Shown: piece by piece, positions 1 to 7,963 of the stretch
Layout: each line of letters begins with the position of its first letter
Position numbering within the stretch: the first letter of the stretch is position 1
Translations under genes and position numbers: made by a program
IMG/VR virus record: IMGVR_UViG_3300011114_000314
Location: 1 to 22,531 of that record
Reading direction: 5' to 3' (one strand)
Origin: a virus
DNA: 22,531 bases
The notes under the pieces: model-generated
Seen by the model: only the letters and a program-made list of their open reading frames with translations
The model's database searches: none
Told to the model about the DNA's origin: nothing

Positions 1-60
1 GGCCAATTACGGACGTATAAATAGTCACTAGGGGTGATAACGTGTGATAATGTTGCCAAG
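1..60. other. Left edge, no supported gene
   Basis: All three plus frames hit a stop early (positions 18-20, 22-24 and 29-31), so any gene entering from the left ends here, but its frame cannot be decided. I see no clear promoter. A G-rich AGGGG at 30-34 lies too far from the ATG at 61 to be an obvious ribosome site. Confidence 0.4.
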
Positions 61-510
61 ATGCCCACCTTCCCGCCCAATAAATGTGCAGAATTTGGCT
101 GCAAATTGTTATGCGCTAAAGGCAAATCTGTTTGCGCCGATCACGCTCCGAAAATCAAAGCAAATGACAACAGAAAACAGTTTAATAAAATGTATGCCAT
201 GATTGCATGGGATTCTGTGCGAGGCAGGGTATTGTCTGAGCAGCCGCTGTGTCAGTCTTGCTTATGCAATGGCCATGTCAATATGGCTTCGCATGTCGAT
301 CACTTGTTTGCCTGGCGGGTTATTGGTGAACACGCATTTATGCACAATGTGTTTCAATCACTATGCCCAGAGTGCCACGGCATCAAATCGGCGTTAGAAA
401 AAAAAGGCGTGTTTAGGCATTATGTACAGCCTGACATAATGGATTATCAGTTGGGCGATTACCACAAAGTATTGGAGAATCATGAGAGCAGCACCGAGAC
501 AAATTATTGA
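61..510 (+). CDS. HNH endonuclease next to terminase
   Basis: A 149-residue protein of the HNH nuclease fold. The core is in the C-terminal half: a CxxC zinc knuckle (CQSC), then HVDH carrying the catalytic histidine, a central asparagine (HNVF), and a second knuckle in LCPECH followed by GIKSA. An earlier cysteine/histidine cluster (CxxxxC, CADH) may bind another zinc. HNH proteins beside terminase genes are common in HK97-type phages and are known there to support terminase cutting at genome ends; that role is inferred here from position. I chose the ATG at 61. An in-frame GTG at 34 would add nine residues, but its purine-rich site is directly adjacent to it with no spacing. The end overlaps the small terminase gene by 29 bases, suggesting joint translation. 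Confidence 0.85.
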   Translation: MPTFPPNKCAEFGCKLLCAKGKSVCADHAPKIKANDNRKQFNKMYAMIAWDSVRGRVLSEQPLCQSCLCNGHVNMASHVDHLFAWRVIGEHAFMHNVFQSLCPECHGIKSALEKKGVFRHYVQPDIMDYQLGDYHKVLENHESSTETNY

Positions 511-853
511 GTTCATTCGCAATCCCGCAGCATGGGACGCCAAGGCGTTTGAGACTGCCATCAGGAATGAGGTGGAAAATAACACTGGCAACATCACGGC
601 GTCCGATGAGTTGCTGATTGGATTGCTGGTCATGGTGGTGGAAACCATGATTACCGCCAATCTTCAGATCATAGACAACGGCCCCATCTATGAATACAAC
701 TCTGGTGATGCACCAAGTCCTTGGTACAAAATCCGCACTGAGTCGCTGGACAAAGCAATCAAGATATTGGCCGAGTTGGCGCTAGTCGCCCGTGGCCGAC
801 CCAAGAAATCAAATAAGGTAAGTGACGTTGATGAGTTATTCGCCACTGCTTAA
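482..853 (+). CDS. terS: Terminase small subunit, P27-like
   Basis: A 123-residue protein that I assign to the P27-type small terminase family. It would recognise the packaging site on phage DNA and hand it to the large subunit. Support: position directly before a clear large terminase, overlapping it; helical N-terminal half; and the family-style C-terminal half, in which a substrate-like loop (GPIYEYNSGDAPSPWYKIRT) leads into a helix (LDKAIKILAELALVARGRPK) ending in a basic tail. P27 proteins typically end with a helix followed by a basic patch. A GGAG at 474-477 precedes the ATG. The overlap with the HNH gene upstream and the large subunit downstream fits a coupled packaging unit. Confidence 0.75.
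   Translation: MRAAPRQIIEFIRNPAAWDAKAFETAIRNEVENNTGNITASDELLIGLLVMVVETMITANLQIIDNGPIYEYNSGDAPSPWYKIRTESLDKAIKILAELALVARGRPKKSNKVSDVDELFATA
815..818 (+). promoter_or_regulatory. Candidate ribosome site for terL
   Basis: AAGG twelve bases before the ATG at 831 and only three before the GTG at 822. Neither spacing is ideal, but the ATG is preferred, giving the protein start MSYSPLL. Confidence 0.45.
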
Positions 854-2510
854 ACCAGCTTTTGAGTATGCCGTAGGCGTTGTCCGAGGCGATATCGCTG
901 CGTGCGAGGATGTGCGCCTGGCGTGCCAGCGGTTTCTCGACATGGTGGAACGCAAAGACGCACCCTATGAGTTTGTGCCGGCCAAAGCTGAACACATCCT
1001 GAAATTTGTCAAATTTACACGCCATGTCAAAGGGGCCGACGCTGGCCGAATCATTGAACTGAGCGGGTTTCAAGTATTGTTGCTGGCGGCTATCTATGGC
1101 TTCCGAGACAAACGTGACAACAGCTTCCGGTGGACAACAGACGTTATTTTGTTTGTGCCTCGCAAGTCGGGCAAGACTACGCTGGCGTCCATCATTGCGC
1201 TTTACGAACTCCAGTTTGGCGATGCTGGTGCCGAGGTCTTTACCCTGGCGACCAACCGCGAGCAGGCCACCATTTGCTTTGACTCATCCAAGGCTATTGT
1301 GGAGAACATGAAGACGGAGTTGACCTCCAAATTCATTGTCTACCGCAATGAGTTGAAAAAGGCCGGCGATTCCACCTCGACCTACCGCGCTTTGAGCCGC
1401 GACAACAAGAAGACTGGCGACGGCAAAAACCCATCCTGCGCCATGATTGACGAAGCTGCCCAGATCATTGAGCGGTCTTCCATTGAGGTGCTGCATTCGG
1501 GTATGGGCGCACGCAAGAACCCGTTGCGGATGTACTTGACCACGGCCAGCTTTACCAAAGAAACCAAGTTCTTCGAAGACCTGAGTCATTTCCGCAACAT
1601 TCTGCGCGGTGCCGCCCCAGACAATTACCGCTGGTTTGGTTTGCTGTACAGCATTGACCCAGGGGATGAATGGAGCAACCCAGAGGTCTGGAGCAAGGCC
1701 AACCCCATGCTGGGGGTGTCCGTGACCAGGGAACACATTGCTCACATGGCGGAAGAGGCGTCGGCCAAGCCGGCCAGCCTGAATGAGTTCCTGTGCAAGC
1801 AGTTGAACATTTACGTCAGTGCCAACAGCGCCTGGGTGGATCGCCGCTTCTGGGACGATTCTGTGGCCACCATGTCGGAGGACAAGCCAGAGGCCACTTT
1901 CATGGCGTTTGACTTGGCGCACAGCCGCGACTTGAATGCCGTCTGCACGCTCCATCGATATGCCGAGGAAGAGTTCTTTGCCAAGTTTCAGTTCTTCCTG
2001 CCAGAAGAATCACTTTCCTTTATTCCCAATCATTACCGCTCAACCTATATGCAAGCGGTGGAGTCTGGCGTGTTGAAACTGACTCAGGGCAATGTCACCG
2101 ACCTGAACGAAATTGAAACCTACATTGCCCAGCAATGTGAACAACACCAAGTCAAGGAAATCGGGTTTGACCCCTATAACGCTGCAACCCTGGTGGCCAA
2201 TTTGTTTGGTAAGGGCTTGCCGGTGAAAAAAGTTGGCCAGAGTATGTCGGTCTTGTCAAACCCGTCCAAGACGGCGGAGCAACTGATTCTCAAGAAAGCC
2301 ATCAAGCACGACGGCAATCCATTTGTCGGCTGGCAGATCGCCAACAGCGAATGCTATGTGGATGTCAATTCCAATGTGAAGGTACGCAAGAACGAATCTG
2401 ACCCATCAGCCAAGGTAGACGGCGTAATTGCCCTTATCATGGCGCTGCATTGCCATCTGGATAATGTGTTTGTCAACGAATCATTTGGTTTTCGAGCGGT
2501 AGACTGGTAA
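831..2510 (+). CDS. terL: Terminase large subunit (Terminase_1)
   Basis: A 559-residue packaging motor and nuclease, full length for the HK97-type family. The ATPase half has Walker A (PRKSGKT, about residues 110-116), Walker B with catalytic glutamate (MIDEA, about 205-209) and the coupling motif LTTAS (about 236-240). The RNase H-like nuclease half shows three acidic positions expected for metal binding: the D of FDLAHSRD (about 361), the D of GFDPYNA (about 447) and the D of KVDGVIALIMAL (about 530). The enzyme would translocate DNA into the prohead through the portal and cut the concatemer. A GTG at 822 could add three residues. It overlaps the small subunit by 23 bases. No truncation or missing catalytic residue is seen. 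Confidence 0.97.
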   Translation: MSYSPLLKPAFEYAVGVVRGDIAACEDVRLACQRFLDMVERKDAPYEFVPAKAEHILKFVKFTRHVKGADAGRIIELSGFQVLLLAAIYGFRDKRDNSFRWTTDVILFVPRKSGKTTLASIIALYELQFGDAGAEVFTLATNREQATICFDSSKAIVENMKTELTSKFIVYRNELKKAGDSTSTYRALSRDNKKTGDGKNPSCAMIDEAAQIIERSSIEVLHSGMGARKNPLRMYLTTASFTKETKFFEDLSHFRNILRGAAPDNYRWFGLLYSIDPGDEWSNPEVWSKANPMLGVSVTREHIAHMAEEASAKPASLNEFLCKQLNIYVSANSAWVDRRFWDDSVATMSEDKPEATFMAFDLAHSRDLNAVCTLHRYAEEEFFAKFQFFLPEESLSFIPNHYRSTYMQAVESGVLKLTQGNVTDLNEIETYIAQQCEQHQVKEIGFDPYNAATLVANLFGKGLPVKKVGQSMSVLSNPSKTAEQLILKKAIKHDGNPFVGWQIANSECYVDVNSNVKVRKNESDPSAKVDGVIALIMALHCHLDNVFVNESFGFRAVDW

Positions 2511-2534
2511 AATCTGGGCTAATCGGAGAAAAAC

Positions 2535-3935
2535 ATGGCTATTTTGGACATTTTCAAGCGAAAAGAAGCGGTTTCAAGCGAATCCAATACCCTGTTTGGT
2601 CAGACCGCGCTGGGCAATAATATTGTCTACCAGGCTGGAAAGCCCCATCCGACGGTCAATACGCAGATTTTGTATGTCACCACGGCGGCAACCAATAATG
2701 CTGGCCGGCCAGTGGACATGTCGCTGCTTACGCGCAATTCGACGATTCTCGCGTGCGTAGCGGCCAAAGCCAGGGCCATTTCACAATTGCCGATCCGGGT
2801 AATGGCAGAACTGGACGATGGCACCTATGTGGACGCCTGCAAGGACGAAAAGGTAGGCAAGAGAGACAAGGCCAAGGCCAAGCAGGTTGCATCGCTCCTG
2901 GCGTCCCCTAATCGCTTCCAGAGTGCCTATGAGTTCTGGTATCAGTGGATTATGTGGTACGAATTGTCTGGCGAGGCGTTCACTTTGTGGTGGCGCGAGA
3001 ACCAGAACAATTCTCTGGAGACACCCCTGGAAATGTACATGCTGGACAGCACTCTAATTGCTGTGACCATTACACCTACCCGCTATCCCAGCTACAGGTT
3101 GTCCACACCCAGCTATGGGTTCAGCCGCGACGAACCGCTAAATGCCCATCAGGTCATGCATGTGAAAGACATGGCATGGCAAGGCTCTGCCGGCTTCAAT
3201 AAAGGCATCCTCGCGGCTGAGTTGGTCAGCCTGGATCAGGACATTGACCTGTATGCCAATTACGTCATGCAGAATGGTGCCAAGCCGTCTGGCATGTTCA
3301 CGACAGAGCAAGTTATCCCCGATGGCAAATTCAAAGAGATTGCCGCTCGCCTAAAAGAAGCTTGGGGCAGCATGACTGGAAGCCGGCAGTCTGACCCCAG
3401 CAAGCCTGGCCAGGGTATGCTGCTCGACCAGGGCATGAAGTACACGCCTCTGCAAATGCTGACCTTACAGGATGCTGATACGGAGAAATTGAAGACCCAG
3501 ACCATGAAGCGGATTTGTGGTCTGTTTGGTGTGCCGCCTGCATTGGTAGGAATTGCTGACCAAAAGTACAACAACACCCAGACTATTTTGGATGAGTTTT
3601 ACAAGTCAACAATCTATCCGACCACGGTGAATATTCAGCAAAAGATAAAGATGCAATTGTTTTCGGGCTACCCCAACCTAAAAATTGAATTTGATACCAG
3701 GGACTTTTTGAAGGGTGCGCCACTGGATCAAATGAATTTTGTGGTGGCCGGCGTTGGTGCTGGAGTTATGACTCCCAACGAAGCCCGTCAATACATGAAC
3801 ATGCCAAACATCGACGGCGGCAACGATTTGCTTGACCCTTCCGCGAAAACTGGTAACATACCGGGAACCAGCCCTCAAGACACGGGCGGTGGCGGTGGAA
3901 ATCAAACCAGAAAAATGAATATTGGTAAACAATGA
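2535..3935 (+). CDS. Portal protein, HK97 family
   Basis: A 466-residue portal subunit, the usual size for HK97-type portals, which form the twelve-part ring at one capsid vertex through which DNA passes. Family signatures: the early TRNSTILACVAAKARAISQLP segment shape (about residues 65-87), the crown/stem region with GVPPALVG (about 334-341) followed by YNNTQTILDEFYKSTIYP, and the C-terminal TPNEARQYMNMP with a following acidic DLLDPS. The tail is glycine-rich and polar (GGGGGNQTRK), typical of a disordered end. GGAG sits about seven bases before the ATG. It follows terL after 24 bases, the canonical order. Confidence 0.96.
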   Translation: MAILDIFKRKEAVSSESNTLFGQTALGNNIVYQAGKPHPTVNTQILYVTTAATNNAGRPVDMSLLTRNSTILACVAAKARAISQLPIRVMAELDDGTYVDACKDEKVGKRDKAKAKQVASLLASPNRFQSAYEFWYQWIMWYELSGEAFTLWWRENQNNSLETPLEMYMLDSTLIAVTITPTRYPSYRLSTPSYGFSRDEPLNAHQVMHVKDMAWQGSAGFNKGILAAELVSLDQDIDLYANYVMQNGAKPSGMFTTEQVIPDGKFKEIAARLKEAWGSMTGSRQSDPSKPGQGMLLDQGMKYTPLQMLTLQDADTEKLKTQTMKRICGLFGVPPALVGIADQKYNNTQTILDEFYKSTIYPTTVNIQQKIKMQLFSGYPNLKIEFDTRDFLKGAPLDQMNFVVAGVGAGVMTPNEARQYMNMPNIDGGNDLLDPSAKTGNIPGTSPQDTGGGGGNQTRKMNIGKQ

Positions 3936-4120
3936 TTTTTGCCGATACAATCAAGCAACTTTTCGCACGGCAAATTCAGCGTGCTGCGAAAAAATCTATC
4001 AAAATACAGGACATTGACAAAACCAAAGTTGATGGAGTAATTAATGACGCCAAAAAATTTGACGATGCTGTGCGAGGCCCGGCTGATGCCAGAGGCCAAA
4101 GGACAGACCGGAAAAATTGA
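3932..4120 (+). CDS. Small ORF between portal and protease, doubtful
   Basis: A 62-residue reading frame starting with an ATGA overlap with the portal stop and running 77 bases into the protease gene. The product is lysine-rich and helical at first (IKQLFARQIQRAAKKSIK), then polar. For: it is the only reading that fills the 108 bases between portal and protease, and the ATGA junction suits translational coupling. Against: no clear ribosome site, and a tail that overlaps a conserved gene. I recognise no family. It may be a real small gene or an accidental frame in a leader region. Confidence 0.3.
   Translation: MIFADTIKQLFARQIQRAAKKSIKIQDIDKTKVDGVINDAKKFDDAVRGPADARGQRTDRKN
4034..4037 (+). promoter_or_regulatory. 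Ribosome site fixing protease start
   Basis: GGAG six bases before the ATG at 4044. An in-frame TAA at 4038-4040 rules out any earlier start, so 4044 is well supported. Confidence 0.7.
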
Positions 4121-4823
4121 AGCCACTGTGACCACTTGGGGCGCTCGCGAGGGCGCTGATGGCCGGCGATTCAACTATCAGCCTGAAGGCTTCATGGACT
4201 GGGCAGAAGCTTTTTCTAAGACTGGCAAGCCACTTCCAATGTTCATGAATCACCAGTCGGAAGCAATGCCCGTCGGTGAATGGACTTCATTTGAAATGAC
4301 ACCCGTGGGAATGACCGCAGAGGGTCGAATTTACATGAATACCGCCGCCGGCAAAGACATGCACACCATCATGTCCGAGTCGCCCACCATGTTTGGTGGC
4401 GTATCCGTCGGTGCATATGCAGAAGACTATCAAATGGTCAATGCGGACGGCGAGCCAGATCAATCTGAAGAAGCCTATTTCCAAATCACCAAGGGTGGAC
4501 TCCGCGAAGTGTCCGTGGTGATGTATCCAAACAACCCTGAAGCAAACGTCAGCCGCCTAGAATACTTTCGGCCTGATGGTTCTGCTGATCTCAAGATCAT
4601 GGAGCAAGCCCTGCGTGATGCCGGGCTTTCCAAGAGTGATGCGGTCGCTGCCGCATCAACTTTCAAGAAAGTTCTGGAGCAGCGTGATGTTGTTTCAAAG
4701 CCTATTGAAAATGCGACGCCCCAGCGTGATGCTGATGCGGAAGCGACCAACCACGCAGCTATTCTCGCGGCTTTAGAGCAACGCGAACTGTTGCAAATTC
4801 TCGACAAACGACTCAAAAGGTAA
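4044..4823 (+). CDS. HK97-family prohead protease
   Basis: A 259-residue prohead maturation protease (herpesvirus-assemblin-like serine protease, PF04586 type). It would remove the capsid scaffold domain during assembly and then digest itself. Signatures: TVTTWGAREGADGRRFNYQP in the first strands; the catalytic histidine candidate in FMNHQSEAMPVGEW (about residue 69); the catalytic serine candidate in GGVSVGA (about 121); and the closing LREVSVVMYPNNPEANV (about 153-169). After residue 185 comes a charged helical tail (MEQALRDAGLSKSDAVAAA) of the kind often found at protease C-termini, possibly guiding it into the prohead. It lies between portal and capsid genes as expected, four bases before the capsid gene. 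Confidence 0.93.
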   Translation: MTPKNLTMLCEARLMPEAKGQTGKIEATVTTWGAREGADGRRFNYQPEGFMDWAEAFSKTGKPLPMFMNHQSEAMPVGEWTSFEMTPVGMTAEGRIYMNTAAGKDMHTIMSESPTMFGGVSVGAYAEDYQMVNADGEPDQSEEAYFQITKGGLREVSVVMYPNNPEANVSRLEYFRPDGSADLKIMEQALRDAGLSKSDAVAAASTFKKVLEQRDVVSKPIENATPQRDADAEATNHAAILAALEQRELLQILDKRLKR

Positions 4824-4827
4824 CACC

Positions 4828-6177
4828 ATGTCTCAAGTAATTCTCGACAAACTGGACGCCATCGAAGCCAAACAGCACGATGCTGTCCTGGCCGTGGAAG
4901 CCAAAATCCCTGCGGCTATTGATGCTGCTCGCGCCGATATCGACGCCAAAATGGCCGCTCTGGAAGCCAAAATTGCTTCCGTCCAGGCTCCCTCCATCAT
5001 TCGGGTTGCCAAGTCTGTCCGCACTGATGTGAACCGCGCCGTGCGTGAGCAATTGGCCACCTATTACAAGGGCGCTCGCCAAGGCGAAAAAGAACTGAAA
5101 ATGTTCGAAGACCAGGGTCAGTATGACGCCTACATGAAGGAAGCTGCCGGCCTAACCGCTGGTGGTGACGGTCAAGGTGGTCGCACTGGCTACGATCCTG
5201 TGTTTGTGGCTTTGCGTCTGGCCAACCAGATGCGCGGCCTGTCCCGCACCGTGGCTACCGATGGCTCCAGCTATCAGTTCCGGGTCAAGACTGGCAATGC
5301 TGGCGCCCAGTGGGGCTATGCCGTCCAAAACAACGGTTCACCCACCACGGAAAACACCAGCATCTGGCAGTTGGTGCTGAAAGACATCAACGTGCAGTTC
5401 CCGATCCGTACAGCGTCTCTGGATGACATCGATGGCCTGGAAGCCAACATCGTTGATGACATGCTCATGGAATTTGCCCAGGCAGAAGCCCAGTCCATGA
5501 TCAGCAACAACGACCAGTCTGGCACCGGCACTTCTGTGACTACTGGTGGCGCTGACGGTCTGCGTGGCTTGAATCAGTACCCTGGCGCTAACGGCACCTA
5601 TGCAGGCGGCACGACCTCTGCGGCTGCTTTTGGCACCTCTGGCACTGGCTCCACCACCGGCCTGCACAGTCTGGCGACTTACGACCAGTTGACCTCCAAC
5701 GTCAACACCGTTGGTTTGAATAACGTCACATACAAAGACGTTATCAACACCATCTACGCGCTGCCGCAACAGTACTGGACGCCAGCAACCAAGTTCATGA
5801 TTAACCCAATCCTGCTGCAAGCAATTCGCGGTCTGCAGGATACCAATGGTCGCCCGATTTTCAACTCTGTTGATTCTCTGTCGGTTGACGGTATTATTGG
5901 GCAACTGCTTGGTTTTGATGTGGTTGTCAACAAATACTTGGACAGCCCAAGTCAGTTGACAACTGCTGCTGCAGCCACCACGAGCAAGTACCCGATGTAC
6001 TTTGGCGACTGGACTCGCGGCCACACCATCATTGATCGTTTGAACATGGTGATGCGTCGGTATGACCAGACTTTGCCTGGCTATATTACGTTCTACGGTG
6101 AAAAGCGTCTGGCCACCAGCGTGCGCGATCCAAACGCACTGATCCGTTATCGTTCGACGGCCACTGCTGCCAACTAA
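4828..6177 (+). CDS. Major capsid protein 1, with scaffold-like domain
   Basis: A 449-residue HK97-fold capsid protein. Residues 1 to about 104 form a charged alanine-rich helical region (LDKLDAIEAKQHDAVLAVEA onward), the place of the HK97 delta domain that acts as built-in scaffold; no separate scaffold gene is present. The fold domain begins near KEAAGLT (104-110). Conserved blocks are shared with the next gene: DGQGGRT, IWQL, PIRTA, MLMEF, NNDQ, DGLRGLN-YPGA, ALPQQYW, and the C-terminal EKR--TSVRDP. AAAAGG precedes the ATG by about seven bases. The gene ends in tandem stops (TAATAG) followed by a hairpin, fitting strong expression. It is likely the main hexamer-forming subunit; length without the first domain would be about 345 residues. 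Confidence 0.95.
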   Translation: MSQVILDKLDAIEAKQHDAVLAVEAKIPAAIDAARADIDAKMAALEAKIASVQAPSIIRVAKSVRTDVNRAVREQLATYYKGARQGEKELKMFEDQGQYDAYMKEAAGLTAGGDGQGGRTGYDPVFVALRLANQMRGLSRTVATDGSSYQFRVKTGNAGAQWGYAVQNNGSPTTENTSIWQLVLKDINVQFPIRTASLDDIDGLEANIVDDMLMEFAQAEAQSMISNNDQSGTGTSVTTGGADGLRGLNQYPGANGTYAGGTTSAAAFGTSGTGSTTGLHSLATYDQLTSNVNTVGLNNVTYKDVINTIYALPQQYWTPATKFMINPILLQAIRGLQDTNGRPIFNSVDSLSVDGIIGQLLGFDVVVNKYLDSPSQLTTAAAATTSKYPMYFGDWTRGHTIIDRLNMVMRRYDQTLPGYITFYGEKRLATSVRDPNALIRYRSTATAAN

Positions 6178-6190
6178 TAGTTGTGCGAGA

Positions 6191-6214
6191 AGGGAGAGGC
6201 CAAAACCTCTCCCT
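6191..6214 (+). terminator. Hairpin between the two capsid genes
   Basis: A perfect nine-base-pair stem (AGGGAGAGG pairing with CCTCTCCCT) around a six-base CCAAAA loop, followed by GCATTTTC. It looks like a rho-independent terminator with a short T-run, so it is probably leaky. Placed right after the capsid stops, it could lower expression of the downstream paralogue and tail genes or protect the 3' end of the capsid message. Confidence 0.7.
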
Positions 6215-6241
6215 GCATTTTCGATTTCAACTGGAACAACA

Positions 6242-7288
6242 ATGAAAACCATTACCGAAAAAATTCTGGACGGCATCAAGCAGACGCTGGAAAATGGCAA
6301 CAAAGTCAAGATTGATCTGCGCGAAGCAGCAGGTCTTACAGGCAGCGGCGATGGTCAAGGTGGTCGGACTTATTTCGATGACGCTTTTGCTGCGCTGCGA
6401 TATGCCAACCCATTCCGCAGGTTTTCGCGGCAGGTTAAAGTTGCAGGCTCCAGCGCACAGTTTGTGGCCAAGACCGGTAATGCAGCCAACCAAACAAATC
6501 CTTGGGGCTACACGTTCACTCCCGACAGCGGCACGCCAGGAACAAACACCACGATCTGGCAATTACCGACTCGCGTGATTACGGCTCAATTGCCAATCCG
6601 CACCGCAGCCATGTCAGACATCAACTATTTGAACGAAACACTTGTTCAAGACTTGATGCTGGAATTCTCCGCCATTGAAGCAGCTTCGATGGCAGACAAC
6701 AATGACCAAGCAGGCAGCACAACGGCCACTATGGGTGCTACAGACGGTCTGCGCGGGTTGAACTACTATCCTGGCGCAGCAGGTGCTACTGCGGTTTATG
6801 GTTCGTCAGGCACGGCAATAACCAATGGTCGCCACACTTTAACCACTATTGGTCACACCAGTGCTTCGGTAGATATGGAAAGTTTGATGGATATGGCGGC
6901 AGCTTTGCCTGGTCAATATTGGGGATTGCCAGGAACTTGTTGGCACATGAGTCCAAGCTACATTCAAGGTTTGAAAAAATACGCTCACAATGGCGCTACA
7001 GGCCCATATTCATGGGTTGACACTGGAGATGCCGATGGTGGCCCAGGCATGTTCTTGCAAGGGTTCCCAGTCATTCCAAATCCGTATTTGGATGCCACTG
7101 GCACCGCAGGCAATTTTCCGGTGTATCTGGCAAACTGGCCTCTGTTTATGACCATTGCCGATGTGGAAGAAATGACCATTCAAGCGATGGAAGAAACAAC
7201 TCCAGGCTTTGTTGTTTTGTACGCAGAGAAGCGTATGGTCAGCACTGTGCGCGATCCATTTGCTGGCGTTCGTTTGATTGAGACTTAA
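6242..7288 (+). CDS. Capsid paralogue 2, short N-terminus
   Basis: A 348-residue HK97-fold capsid protein, clearly a paralogue of the preceding gene. Aligned blocks in the same order are EAAGLT, SGDGQGGRT, TIWQLP, LPIRTA, LMLEFS, NNDQAG, DGLRGLNYYPGA, ALPGQYW, PGFVVLY and EKRMVSTVRDP. It differs at the start: about 28 residues precede the shared EAAGL block, against about 105 in capsid 1, so the scaffold-like domain is nearly absent. It lies 64 bases beyond capsid 1, behind a hairpin, with only a weak GGAA site, suggesting lower output. By analogy to T4 gp23/gp24 it could be a vertex (pentamer) subunit; it could also be a decoration-like or alternative capsid subunit. The fold assignment is firm; the role is inference. 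Confidence 0.88.
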   Translation: MKTITEKILDGIKQTLENGNKVKIDLREAAGLTGSGDGQGGRTYFDDAFAALRYANPFRRFSRQVKVAGSSAQFVAKTGNAANQTNPWGYTFTPDSGTPGTNTTIWQLPTRVITAQLPIRTAAMSDINYLNETLVQDLMLEFSAIEAASMADNNDQAGSTTATMGATDGLRGLNYYPGAAGATAVYGSSGTAITNGRHTLTTIGHTSASVDMESLMDMAAALPGQYWGLPGTCWHMSPSYIQGLKKYAHNGATGPYSWVDTGDADGGPGMFLQGFPVIPNPYLDATGTAGNFPVYLANWPLFMTIADVEEMTIQAMEETTPGFVVLYAEKRMVSTVRDPFAGVRLIET

Positions 7289-7291
7289 ACA

Positions 7292-7963
7292 ATGGCTGCT
7301 GACGTTTTAGTTTCTGGCCTGCCCTTCGGGGCAGCTACTCGCAACCCGTTCAATTATTCAAAAGTTGAACAAATTGGGCGTGATAACACCACTGCCTGGT
7401 TGACCGAGACAGAAGTCACCAACCAATTGAACTTGTTTGGCGACACCAGCCAGGACACCTATCTGGCTGGCCTGGAATTGGCCGTTAGGCAAGCAATTGA
7501 AGATTATCTAGGCATGTCTATCTTCCCAGTGTCCTATCGCGTCTGGTACGGCACAGAAAGTCTTGCAGCCGCCCCCGTAAGCCTTGATTTGCCAGAAGTC
7601 AGCCAGAATGCAAATCCAGCCTTGGCTGGCGTCACGATTACTTCATTGAAATATTGGAATGATGATTTTCCAGCCACTTCGGTGACTGTTTCATCTTCGC
7701 AATATTACTATGACGTTTCTGGCAATAAATTGATTGTTTTGAGTCTGCCAACAAGTATCAACTCAAGCATGACTGCGCCAATTTATATGGATTACGCTAC
7801 AGTAGCCAACCCTTTGGCAGCTTATCCTGTTATCAAACAGGCTGGGCTTTTGTTGTTGACTCATTTGTACAACAATCGTAGCGACACCACTGAACGCAAA
7901 TTGAACAACATTCCTTTTGGTGTTTCAACTTTGCTGCGGCCATACAAGCCATTGGTGATGTAA
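7292..7963 (+). CDS. Head-tail connector (gp6/phiE125 gp8-like)
   Basis: A 223-residue connector (adaptor) protein that would form a ring under the portal. Family features: WLTETEVTNQLNL near residue 35, a helix AGLELAVRQAIEDYLGMSIF (about 58-77), the strand segment ITSLKYWND, and the closing GLLLLTHLYNNRSDTTERKL followed by PFGVSTLLRPYKP, which is the characteristic end of the phiE125 gp8-type group. It starts three bases after the capsid-2 stop with no obvious ribosome site, so translation is probably coupled. The position, directly after capsid and before a joining protein, agrees. Confidence 0.85.
   Translation: MAADVLVSGLPFGAATRNPFNYSKVEQIGRDNTTAWLTETEVTNQLNLFGDTSQDTYLAGLELAVRQAIEDYLGMSIFPVSYRVWYGTESLAAAPVSLDLPEVSQNANPALAGVTITSLKYWNDDFPATSVTVSSSQYYYDVSGNKLIVLSLPTSINSSMTAPIYMDYATVANPLAAYPVIKQAGLLLLTHLYNNRSDTTERKLNNIPFGVSTLLRPYKPLVM

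Noticed and set aside
1284-1955. Minus-strand open frame of 223 codons in terL
   Set aside because: Antisense shadow of a gene with intact catalytic motifs; no ribosome site or recognisable product.
5338-6309. Long minus-strand open frame (323 codons) across the capsid gene
   Set aside because: It lies opposite a clear conserved capsid gene, has no family resemblance and is explained by the codon bias of the plus-strand gene.
4828-7288. Capsid duplication as an assembly artefact
   Set aside because: The two copies differ widely in sequence and length and are joined by unique sequence; an artefact would give near-identical copies.
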